The translations under genes were made by a program, and so were the position numbers. Below are positions 1-5,456 of a stretch of 6,280 nucleotides of DNA, piece after piece. Numbering within the stretch: position 1 is the first letter of the stretch; each line of letters starts with the position of its first letter. This stretch comes from Lutibacter sp. UBA4458. GTDB taxonomy: Bacteria; Bacteroidota; Bacteroidia; Flavobacteriales; Flavobacteriaceae. A model generated the notes under the pieces. It made no database searches. It was given only the letters and a program-made list of their open reading frames with translations, and was not told the DNA's origin. Location: NCBI GenBank assembly GCA_002390165.1, contig DGOU01000225.1:1-6280 (forward strand). The letters are read 5' to 3'.

Positions 1-162
1 AAAACCATCAATATCGGTTAAAGTACCATTTGTTTTATTTACCATTATATTTGCAAAAACTAATGGTTTTTTGGTTTTATGGTTAATAACCTTACCGCTT
101 ATCTGATATTGAGAAAAAGCAATAAAAGGAAATAATAATGCTAATAAAAATATTTTTTTCAT
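1..162 (-). CDS. Secreted protein with N-terminal carboxypeptidase-regulatory-like domain (5' part only)
   Basis: The ATG at 162-160 opens a frame that runs off the left edge after 54 codons. Residues 1-18 form a signal peptide: a Lys-Lys pair after Met, a Leu/Phe/Ile-rich core, and an AFSQ end that suits signal peptidase I cleavage before Gln18. Residues 19-54 (YQISGKVINHK, then KKPLVFANIMV and GTLTDIDGF) match the start of the CarboxypepD_reg-like beta-sandwich that opens many exported and outer-membrane proteins of Bacteroidota. In flavobacteria the gene after frr is, as I recall, often a DUF5686 protein with this domain. That would suit the position but cannot be shown from 54 residues; a TonB-dependent receptor is the main alternative. 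It lies downstream of the frr terminator and has its own promoter element, so it is probably a separate transcript. Confidence 0.8.
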   Translation of the reverse strand, partial: MKKIFLLALLFPFIAFSQYQISGKVINHKTKKPLVFANIMVNKTNGTLTDIDGF

Positions 163-185
163 TCAATAATTGAAAGTTAGCTATG

Positions 186-193
186 CAAATATA
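186..193 (-). promoter_or_regulatory. -7 promoter element for the secreted-protein gene
   Basis: The minus strand reads TATATTTG, a full match to the Bacteroidota -7 consensus TAnnTTTG, 23 bases before the ATG at 162. No TTG is seen at the expected -33 position; that stretch is occupied by the frr terminator stem. The implied leader is only about 20 bases, with no Shine-Dalgarno. Confidence 0.6.
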
Positions 194-200
194 GGTTAAT

Positions 201-226
201 AAAAAAAGCACTCGATGGAGTGCTTT
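201..226 (-). terminator. Intrinsic terminator of the pyrH-frr transcript
   Basis: A perfect 9-bp stem (205-213 with 218-226, AAAGCACTC/GAGTGCTTT) closes a 4-base loop. On the minus strand it is followed by an unbroken run of T (207-201, partly inside the stem). It begins 26 bases after the frr stop. This is a textbook Rho-independent terminator for the leftward transcript. Confidence 0.9.
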
Positions 227-252
227 CACTTTTTTTAAGGTTAGGGATAACC

Positions 253-807
253 TTATACTTTCATAATTTCTACATCTTTTAACTTGTAAAGTTCGTCTAC
301 TTCAGAAATGTATTTATCGGTTAGTTTTTGAACATCAATTTCTGTATTCCCTTGCATATCTTCAGAAGCTTCTACTTTCTTAATTTCGTTCATAGCATCT
401 TTTCTACTATTTCTAATACTTACTTTAGCATTTTCAGCTTCAGATTTTGCCTGTTTTGAAAGTTGTAGTCTTCTCTCTTCCGTTAAAATAGGAACGTTTA
501 TAATAACCACTTCACCATTATTCATTGGGTTAAAACCTAAATTAGCAATCATAATGGCTTTTTCTATATCGTGTAAAAGATGTTTTTCCCAAGGTTGAAC
601 AGTAATAGTATGTGCATCTAAAGTGCTAACATTTGCAACTTGAGTTAAAGGCGTTTGAGAACCGTAGTATTCAACAGTTACACTGCCTAACATAGAAGGT
701 GTAGCTTTACCAGCTCTAATGTTTCGAAATTCTTCTGTTAAATGCAAAGTAGCATTTTGCATTAGCTCTTTAGTGCTATCAACAATAAATTTTAGTTCTT
801 CATTCAT
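253..807 (-). CDS. frr: Ribosome recycling factor (RRF)
   Basis: RRF acts with EF-G after peptide release, splitting the post-termination 70S complex so that the subunits can be reused. The 184-residue length is standard for the family. Domain I, the three-helix bundle, is formed by about residues 1-29 and 104-184. Domain II, the small beta domain, lies between. Recognisable blocks are EEFRNIRAGKATPSML (about 25-40), the NVSTLDAHTITVQPWEK block (59-75), and TEERRLQLSKQAKSEAENAK (about 109-128). The acidic/basic C-terminal helix runs through VDELYKLKDVEIMKV. The ATG at 807 fits the family N-terminus. It starts 25 bases after pyrH on the same strand, so the two are almost certainly one operon, ended by the hairpin at 201-226. 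The leader has no Shine-Dalgarno, as is usual in this phylum. Confidence 0.98.
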   Translation of the reverse strand: MNEELKFIVDSTKELMQNATLHLTEEFRNIRAGKATPSMLGSVTVEYYGSQTPLTQVANVSTLDAHTITVQPWEKHLLHDIEKAIMIANLGFNPMNNGEVVIINVPILTEERRLQLSKQAKSEAENAKVSIRNSRKDAMNEIKKVEASEDMQGNTEIDVQKLTDKYISEVDELYKLKDVEIMKV

Positions 808-832
808 AATTGAAAAGTTTAATTATAGGAAA

Positions 833-1540
833 TTATTTATCAACCTTTGTACCAATATTTTCACCAGAAACAACTTTTTCAAGGTTTCCTTGGGTATTCA
901 TATCAAATACTACAATAGGCAAATTATTTTCTTGACTAAGTGCAAATGCAGTCATATCCATAACTTTTAAGCCTTTTGTCATAACATCTTTATAAGTAAT
1001 AGACTCAAATTTTGTTGCATCTTTATTTTTTTCAGGATCAGATGAATAAATTCCATCTACTCTTGTTCCTTTTAAAATTACTTCAGCGCCTATTTCAATA
1101 GCTCTTAAAACAGCAGCTGTATCTGTTGTAAAGTAAGGATTTCCTGTTCCGCAGCCAAAAATTACTACACGTCCTTTTTCTAAATGCCTTACCGCTCTTC
1201 TTTTTATAAATGGCTCAGCAACTTGTTCCATTTTAATTGCAGTAAGTAACCTTGTTTTTATTCCAGCAGCTTCAATTGCACTTTGCAGGGCTAATCCATT
1301 TATTGCAGTTGCAAGCATTCCCATATAATCTCCTTGTACTCGGTCAATACCATTACTAGCACCAGCAACGCCCCTAAAAATATTTCCTCCACCAATAACT
1401 ATGGCAACTTCTATGCCTCTGTCTACAATATTTTTAATTTCTTGAGCGTATTCTGCCAATCTTTCTGGGTCAATGCCGCTTTGTCTATCGCCCATCAGCG
1501 CTTCTCCACTTAATTTTAATAAAATTCTTTTATAAGCCAT
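833..1540 (-). CDS. pyrH: UMP kinase (uridylate kinase)
   Basis: It phosphorylates UMP to UDP with ATP in the cytoplasm, the committed step from UMP to UTP and CTP. The bacterial enzyme is a hexamer of the amino-acid-kinase fold, unrelated to eukaryotic UMP/CMP kinases. The 235-residue length is standard. Visible motifs are the phosphate-binding KLSGEALMG (9-17), the glycine-rich GGGNIFRG (50-57), DYMGMLAT (71-78) in the UMP site, [10 protein letters not shown] (131-140), and the nucleotide-binding [14 protein letters not shown] (159-172). It is the first gene of a two-gene unit with frr. A -7 element at 1560-1567 lies just upstream, giving a very short leader. In most bacteria pyrH follows tsf directly; here a transporter gene on the other strand separates them. 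Confidence 0.98.
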   Translation of the reverse strand: MAYKRILLKLSGEALMGDRQSGIDPERLAEYAQEIKNIVDRGIEVAIVIGGGNIFRGVAGASNGIDRVQGDYMGMLATAINGLALQSAIEAAGIKTRLLTAIKMEQVAEPFIKRRAVRHLEKGRVVIFGCGTGNPYFTTDTAAVLRAIEIGAEVILKGTRVDGIYSSDPEKNKDATKFESITYKDVMTKGLKVMDMTAFALSQENNLPIVVFDMNTQGNLEKVVSGENIGTKVDK

Positions 1541-1559
1541 AATTTATTTGAAAGTTATG

Positions 1560-1567
1560 CAAATATA
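1560..1567 (-). promoter_or_regulatory. -7 promoter element for pyrH-frr
   Basis: The minus strand reads TATATTTG (TAnnTTTG), 19 bases before the pyrH ATG. No TTG is found at the usual -33 distance, so support rests on the -7 box and its position. The box and following bases (TATATTTGCATA) are identical to those upstream of the secreted-protein gene at 186-193. Confidence 0.6.
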
Positions 1568-1588
1568 ATAAATAGTTGTTAGTATTTA

Positions 1589-1622
1589 TAGGGATTGTTT
1601 ATATAGATTTTAGGGATGTTTA
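1589..1622. repeat. Imperfect direct repeat in the pyrH/transporter divergent spacer
   Basis: TAGGGATTGTTTA (1589-1601) and TAGGGATGTTTA (1611-1622) differ by one inserted T. Their starts are 22 bases apart, about two helical turns. They sit between the two divergent promoter elements, upstream of both genes. This is the usual geometry of a paired regulator site, but no regulator is encoded here, so the function is inference. Confidence 0.35.
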
Positions 1623-1676
1623 CACGGATAATAATGTTATTTATAAATTGATAAGAATTAAAAATTAAGCATTTTA

Positions 1677-1684
1677 TAATTTTG
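1677..1684 (+). promoter_or_regulatory. Possible -7 promoter element for the sugar transporter
   Basis: The plus strand reads TAATTTTG, which fits TAnnTTTG, 49 bases before the ATG at 1734. The nearest upstream TTG (1648-1650) is about 26 bases away, longer than the usual spacing of about 19-21, so the -33 half is missing or poor. The surrounding DNA is so AT-rich that a chance match is possible. Confidence 0.4.
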
Positions 1685-1733
1685 TATATTGGCTTTTAAT
1701 TTTTTAAAAAGATATTATAAAATTATATTAATA

Positions 1734-3062
1734 ATGAGCGACCCAACATATTCTACTATTCAGAAAAAAAACTTTACTATTCCAATTATAATTATAGCAG
1801 GATTATTTTTTATTTTTGGTTTTGTTACTTGGATTAATGGCGCTTTAATTCCATTTATGAAAACTATTAGTGAATTAACTTCAGCTCAATCCTTTTTTGT
1901 AGCATCTGCATCGTATATTTCTTTTGTAGTAATGGCATTGCCAGCTTCTTATATTATTAATAAAATAGGATTTAGAAAAGGAATGTCATTAGGGTTAATT
2001 ATTATGGCATTAGGAGCTTTAGTTTTTATTCCAGCAGCAGAAGCTAGAACGTATTGGATGTTTTTATCAGGAATTTTTATTCAAGGAATGGGAATGACCT
2101 TATTGCAAACAGCCTCAAATCCATATATAACTATTTTAGGACCAATTGAAAGTGGCGCAAAACGAATTGCAATTATGGGGATTGCAAATAAAGTAGCTGG
2201 AGCATTAGGTTCTTTAATTTTTGGAACTATTTTATTGTCTGGAATTGATACTATAAAGGATAAATTAAGCCTTGTAAGTGCCTCTGAAAAGGCTAAATTA
2301 TTAGATGAAATGGCAAGCAGTGTGGTTATGCCTTATATTTTAATGGCTATTGTATTATTTATACTTGGTATTTTAATAAGAAAAGCACCTTTACCACATG
2401 TGGAAGCAGCTCCTATGGAAAATATAAAAGAAGGTGAAACTTCTAAGACGAGCATTTTTCAATTTCCACATTTATGGTTAGGCGTGTTAACGTTGTTTAT
2501 GTACGTAGGAGCAGAAGTTGTAGCCGGTGATACTATTATTGCTTACGGAATTTCTTTAGGATTTCCAGCTACAGATGCCAGATTTTTTACAACGTTTACA
2601 CTAATGGCTATGGTTGTAACATACGCGCTAGGAGTATTTTTAATTCCAAAATATATTAGTCAGGAAAAAGCTTTAAAAATAAGCGCAGTTTTGGGTATTA
2701 TGTTGACTTTTTGTATTGTTTTTACTACAGGATTTGTGTCTGTTCTATTTGTAGCTGCATTAGGAATTGCAAATGCTTTAGTTTGGCCAGCTGTTTGGCC
2801 GTTAACCTTAAAAGGACTTGGTAAATTTACGAAAACTGCATCGGCATTATTAATTATGGCTATTTCTGGTGGAGCAATAATTCCTCCATTATATGGTTGG
2901 ATTGTTGATTATAACAAAGCAGAATTGATTGCTAAAGGAATTAGTGAAGTTGTAGCAAGTGCAGAGGCGGCAAATTCAGGATATTGGATTTTATTACCCT
3001 GTTACCTTATAATTTTATATTATGCAATTGCTGGTCATAAATTAGGATTAAAAAAAGCATAA
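1734..3062 (+). CDS. FHS-family (FucP/GluP-like) sugar:proton MFS transporter
   Basis: This inner-membrane protein of 442 residues has about twelve hydrophobic segments and a longer hydrophilic loop near 219-242 between the two six-helix halves. It belongs to the fucose/glucose-galactose permease branch of the major facilitator superfamily. Supporting blocks are FFIFGFVTWINGALIPF (25-41), KIGFRKG (77-83), LLQTASNPYITILGP (123-137), YVGAEV (257-262), WPAVWPLTLKGLG (351-363) and MAISGGAIIPPLYG (375-388). The probable role is uptake of a hexose with a proton; the sugar cannot be told from sequence. Compared with E. coli FucP, the proton-coupling Asp46 aligns with Gly36 and Glu135 with Gln125. 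I chose the ATG at 1734. An in-frame TTG at 1689 would add 15 residues but lies almost at the predicted transcription start. The gene is alone on the plus strand, between tsf and pyrH. Confidence 0.88.
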   Translation: MSDPTYSTIQKKNFTIPIIIIAGLFFIFGFVTWINGALIPFMKTISELTSAQSFFVASASYISFVVMALPASYIINKIGFRKGMSLGLIIMALGALVFIPAAEARTYWMFLSGIFIQGMGMTLLQTASNPYITILGPIESGAKRIAIMGIANKVAGALGSLIFGTILLSGIDTIKDKLSLVSASEKAKLLDEMASSVVMPYILMAIVLFILGILIRKAPLPHVEAAPMENIKEGETSKTSIFQFPHLWLGVLTLFMYVGAEVVAGDTIIAYGISLGFPATDARFFTTFTLMAMVVTYALGVFLIPKYISQEKALKISAVLGIMLTFCIVFTTGFVSVLFVAALGIANALVWPAVWPLTLKGLGKFTKTASALLIMAISGGAIIPPLYGWIVDYNKAELIAKGISEVVASAEAANSGYWILLPCYLIILYYAIAGHKLGLKKA

Positions 3063-3095
3063 AAAAAGTCTCATCCATAGAGAATGAGACTTTTT
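3063..3095. terminator. Bidirectional terminator between the transporter and tsf
   Basis: A 12-bp perfect stem (3063-3074 with 3084-3095) closes a 9-base loop. Its core is AGTCTCAT/ATGAGACT, flanked by A-runs on the left and T-runs on the right, so the transcript from either strand gets a U-tract. It begins immediately after the transporter stop and lies 22 bases beyond the tsf stop, serving both convergent genes. Confidence 0.92.
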
Positions 3096-3117
3096 AAATT
3101 TTTATTTTAAATGCGAC

Positions 3118-4083
3118 TTATACTAAAGATACACGTTTAAAATCAGTTACTTCAACGCCTTTTGATTGTACATATTTGGCAACTGTTTCTTTTTCGTCTT
3201 TAATAAAGTTTTGATTTAAAAGACATAATTCTTGGTCTAAAGTAGTATTATCAGAAATGAATCTTTCTAATTTACCAGGAAGAATTCTATCCCAAATTTT
3301 TTCAGGTTTTCCTTCCGCTTTTAATTCCGCCTTTAAATTTTCTTGAGCTTTTGCTATAATTTCATCTGTTAATTGCATTCTTGAAATAAAAGTAGGTACA
3401 TGTTTTAATGTTTTTCCTAATCTTCCAAGTTCAATATTGTCTTTTTCTATAACCGCAATTCTTGCTTCTGTTTCAGAAGCTACAAATGCAGGGTCTAAAT
3501 CTTTATAAGATAAAGTTGTTGCTCCCATTGCTGCAACTTGCATAGAAATATCTTTTGCTACTTGTTGTGCATTATCATTATTAGCAGATAAAGCAGTAAT
3601 TGCAGCAATTTTATTACCAGCATGAATGTAAAAACCTACAAATTCTCCAGAAACTTTTTCAAAACCTCCAATTTCTAATTTTTCACCAATAACTCCAGTT
3701 TGCTCAACTAATTTTTCAGCAACGGTCATTCCTCCAAAATCAGTATTTAAAAATTCTTCTTTAGAGTTTGCGTTTAATGCAATTTCTGCAAATTCTTTAG
3801 CTAAGGCAACAAAATTATCATTTTTAGCAACAAAATCAGTTTCACAATTTAAAGAAATAATAGCACCCTGAGTGCTGTTATTATTTACGGTTGCAATAAC
3901 AGCACCTTCAGAGGAATCTCTGTCTGCTCTTTTTGCTGCAACTTTTTGTCCTTTTTTACGTAAAATTTCAATTGCTTTGTCAAAATCACCTTCGGCTTCA
4001 ACAAGTGCATTTTTACAGTCCATCATACCAGCTCCGGTAGATTTTCTTAATTTATTAACTTCAGCGGCTGTAATTTTTGCCAT
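3118..4083 (-). CDS. tsf: Elongation factor Ts
   Basis: EF-Ts is the nucleotide exchange factor that removes GDP from EF-Tu in the cytoplasm so that it can bind GTP and aminoacyl-tRNA again. The N-terminal UBA-like domain (about 1-55, ITAAEVNKLRKSTGAGMMDC and the following helix) contacts EF-Tu. The core motif TDFVAKN (82-88) includes the Asp-Phe pair that disturbs the EF-Tu magnesium site. The two core subdomains follow, and the C-terminal signature around GKPEKIWDRILPGKLERF (258-275) precedes the last helices. At 321 residues it is longer than the E. coli protein (about 283). The ATG at 4083 gives the usual MAKITAAEV N-terminus. It lies 44 bases after rpsB, last gene of the rplM operon. The close rpsB-tsf link is nearly universal in bacteria. 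Confidence 0.98.
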   Translation of the reverse strand: MAKITAAEVNKLRKSTGAGMMDCKNALVEAEGDFDKAIEILRKKGQKVAAKRADRDSSEGAVIATVNNNSTQGAIISLNCETDFVAKNDNFVALAKEFAEIALNANSKEEFLNTDFGGMTVAEKLVEQTGVIGEKLEIGGFEKVSGEFVGFYIHAGNKIAAITALSANNDNAQQVAKDISMQVAAMGATTLSYKDLDPAFVASETEARIAVIEKDNIELGRLGKTLKHVPTFISRMQLTDEIIAKAQENLKAELKAEGKPEKIWDRILPGKLERFISDNTTLDQELCLLNQNFIKDEKETVAKYVQSKGVEVTDFKRVSLV

Positions 4084-4099
4084 TTTATTTTATTTTTTA

Positions 4100-4116
4100 T
4101 TGAAAATAATTTTCAA
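4100..4116 (-). repeat. Inverted repeat in the rpsB-tsf spacer
   Basis: TTGAAAAT-A-ATTTTCAA is a perfect 8+1+8 palindrome in the 44-base spacer, 16 bases before the tsf ATG. As RNA it gives a hairpin of at most 7 bp with a 3-base loop and only one G-C pair. It could be a weak attenuator or a protective structure, but such palindromes are easy to get by chance in AT-rich DNA. Confidence 0.3.
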
Positions 4117-4127
4117 GTATTAAACTT

Positions 4128-4898
4128 TTATTTTGATTCTTTTGCTTCCTTTGCTTTTTCTACTTTAGCTTTACTAGCGTCTTTTGCTTCAGCAGCTTTT
4201 TCTTTACTTGCTTTTCTATCCGCTAAACCTTCAGCAATATTTTCAGTAACAAAACCTAATACTTTAGCTATTGATTTAGAGGCATCATCATTAGAAGGAA
4301 TCACATAATCAATTCCTCTAGGGTCAGAATTTGTATCTACCATAGCGAAAATTGGAATATTTAATTTTTTTGCTTCTGCAATTGCAATGTGTTCTTTTTT
4401 TACATCAATTACAAAAATTGCACCAGGCAAACGTGTCATATCGTTAATAGAACCTAAGTTCTTTTCTAGTTTTTCACGTTGACGGTTAATTTGTAATTTT
4501 TCTCTTTTAGAAAGTGCGTCAAATGAACCATCTTGTTTCATTCTGTCAATTAATGACATTTTTTTAACGGCTTTTCTAATTGTAACAAAGTTAGTTAACA
4601 TTCCGCCAGGCCATCTTTCTGTAATGAAAGGCATGTTAACGCTTTTAGAATTTTCAGAAATAATTTCTTTTGCTTGTTTTTTGGTAGCTACAAAAAGTAT
4701 TTTTCTACCAGAAGCTGCTATTTTTTTTAAAGCTTCAGAAGCTTCTTCAATTTTTGCAGCAGTTTTGTAAAGGTCAATTATGTGAACACCATTGCGTTCT
4801 CCATAAATGTAAGGAGCCATGTTTGGGTCCCATTTTCTAGTTAGGTGACCAAAATGTACACCTGCGTCTAGTAAATCTTTAATTTCAATATTTGTCAT
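4128..4898 (-). CDS. rpsB: 30S ribosomal protein S2 (uS2)
   Basis: S2 binds late to the 30S subunit between head and body, and is needed for S1 to join in bacteria that have a typical S1. Family blocks are LLDAGVHFGHLTRKWDPNM (9-27), YIYGERNGVHIIDL (30-43), RWPGGMLTNF (95-104), MTRLPGAIFVIDVKKEH (154-170) and FAMVDTNSDP (184-193). The coiled-coil protrusion lies around 108-152. The last 31 residues (226-256) are almost only Lys, Ala, Glu, Asp and Ser, a charged tail beyond the folded core. Tails like this vary between species and are probably disordered. The ATG at 4898 gives the expected MTNIEIKDLLDAGVHFGH start. A 171-base structured spacer separates it from rpsI, and tsf follows after 44 bases. 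Confidence 0.98.
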   Translation of the reverse strand: MTNIEIKDLLDAGVHFGHLTRKWDPNMAPYIYGERNGVHIIDLYKTAAKIEEASEALKKIAASGRKILFVATKKQAKEIISENSKSVNMPFITERWPGGMLTNFVTIRKAVKKMSLIDRMKQDGSFDALSKREKLQINRQREKLEKNLGSINDMTRLPGAIFVIDVKKEHIAIAEAKKLNIPIFAMVDTNSDPRGIDYVIPSNDDASKSIAKVLGFVTENIAEGLADRKASKEKAAEAKDASKAKVEKAKEAKESK

Positions 4899-4924
4899 TT
4901 GTATTTAGTTTACGTTCCGTTGAG

Positions 4925-4974
4925 TTAGCAATAGGGAAGTAGCGGAAAACCGATCTTCCCTATTTGGATGCTAA
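4925..4974 (-). promoter_or_regulatory. Structured RNA element upstream of rpsB (candidate S2 leader)
   Basis: On the minus-strand RNA, AUAGGGAAG (4963-4955) pairs perfectly with CUUCCCUAU (4939-4931). Below this, UUAGCA (4974-4969) pairs with UGCUAA (4930-4925), leaving a 5-base one-sided bulge UCCAA (4968-4964). Inside the 15-base apical region, CGG and CCG can close a UUUU loop. The element ends 26 bases before the rpsB ATG and has no U-tract after it, so it is not a terminator. It is markedly richer in G and C than the spacer around it. A role in control of rpsB-tsf is inference: autorepression by S2 is known in E. coli, and other ribosomal-protein operons use leaders of this kind. Confidence 0.5.
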
Positions 4975-4982
4975 ACTTTTTA

Positions 4983-4995
4983 CAGTCATTGACTG
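4983..4995 (-). repeat. Short inverted repeat in the rpsI-rpsB spacer
   Basis: CAGTCA-T-TGACTG is a perfect 6+1+6 palindrome, 8 bases upstream (on the minus strand) of the structured element before rpsB. Fully folded it leaves too small a loop, so an RNA hairpin would have 5 bp at most. A DNA-binding site is equally possible. Confidence 0.3.
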
Positions 4996-5033
4996 ATTCA
5001 ACGACAACTTGTTTAATTTTAATTTCAATGAAC

Positions 5034-5050
5034 TGCCAATTAAATTGGCA
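5034..5050 (-). repeat. Inverted repeat in the rpsI-rpsB spacer
   Basis: TGCCAATT-A-AATTGGCA is a perfect 8+1+8 palindrome, 19 bases downstream of the rpsI stop. As RNA it forms a 7-bp stem with a 3-base loop, including three G-C pairs. The following minus-strand bases (GTTCATTG) contain no U-tract, so it does not look like a working terminator. It may mark a processing site or an mRNA 3'-end protecting hairpin. Confidence 0.4.
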
Positions 5051-5062
5051 AAATAATTTTCT

Positions 5063-5079
5063 AAAACGATTAACGTTTT
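5063..5079 (-). repeat. Hairpin spanning the rpsI stop codon
   Basis: AAAACG (5063-5068) and CGTTTT (5074-5079) pair around a 5-base loop that holds most of the rpsI TAA (5072-5070). The minus-strand bases after the stem are AGAAAATTATTTT, a broken T-rich stretch, so at best a weak attenuator. Ribosomes finishing rpsI would melt it. Confidence 0.3.
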
Positions 5080-5456
5080 GAGAATTGGTATTTTTTTCTT
5101 GCTTTCTTTTGACCGAATTTTTTACGTTCAACCATTCTTGGGTCTCTTGTAAGTAATCCTTCTGGTTTAAGAATTGTTCTGTTTTCAGGATTTAGTTCTA
5201 CTAAAACTCTAGAAATAGCTAATCTAATTGCTTCAGCTTGTCCTGTTACACCGCCACCATAAACATTAACTTTAATGTCAAAAGTATTTGCATTATCTGT
5301 TAAGTTAAGCGCTTGCATAATTTTATATTGTAAAGTTGCTGTAGTAAAGTAATTTTTATAATCCTTTTTATTTACAGTAATATTTCCTTTTCCTTCAGAA
5401 ACATAAATACGAGCAACAGCTGTTTTTCTTCTACCTATTTTGTGAATTGTTTCCAT
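5070..5456 (-). CDS. rpsI: 30S ribosomal protein S9 (uS9)
   Basis: S9 sits in the head of the 30S subunit, and its long basic C-terminal tail reaches the P-site tRNA. The 128-residue protein is complete: IGRRKTAVARIYVSEGKG (7-24), the signature GGGVTGQAEAIRLAISR (67-83), and the tail LLTRDPRMVERKKFGQKKAR (101-120), ending in KYQFSKR (122-128), whose last Arg contacts tRNA in the ribosome. It starts with ATG at 5456-5454, which shares its first base, on the coding strand, with the last base of the rplM stop (TAATG). This implies translational coupling with rplM. The rplM-rpsI pair is conserved across bacteria. Confidence 0.98.
   Translation of the reverse strand: METIHKIGRRKTAVARIYVSEGKGNITVNKKDYKNYFTTATLQYKIMQALNLTDNANTFDIKVNVYGGGVTGQAEAIRLAISRVLVELNPENRTILKPEGLLTRDPRMVERKKFGQKKARKKYQFSKR

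Noticed and set aside
719..970. 83-codon plus-strand frame opposite frr and pyrH
   Set aside because: It is antisense to two certain genes, has low-complexity composition and no promoter. It is a shadow of the real genes.
1689..1733. TTG-initiated 15-residue extension of the sugar transporter
   Set aside because: Family similarity starts after the ATG at 1734, and the TTG is 5 bases past the predicted -7 box, too near the transcription start to be translated well.
3063..3095. Inverted repeat considered as a regulator site or mobile-element end
   Set aside because: The A/T tracts on both sides and the place between two convergent stop codons fit a bidirectional terminator fully; no transposase or target duplication is present.
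3872..4123. 83-codon plus-strand frame opposite the tsf N-terminus
   Set aside because: It is antisense to the well-conserved EF-Ts UBA region; its apparent hydrophobic stretches come from the complement of Lys/Glu/Ala codons.
4981..5020. Possible internal promoter for rpsB in the rpsI-rpsB spacer
   Set aside because: TTG triplets occur but no TAnnTTTG lies at a proper distance; the near matches lack one or more of the fixed bases.
4925..5131. 68-codon minus-strand frame across the rpsI end and the rpsI-rpsB spacer
   Set aside because: It overlaps the conserved basic C-terminus of S9 in another frame, resembles no family, and covers inverted repeats. It is a chance open frame.
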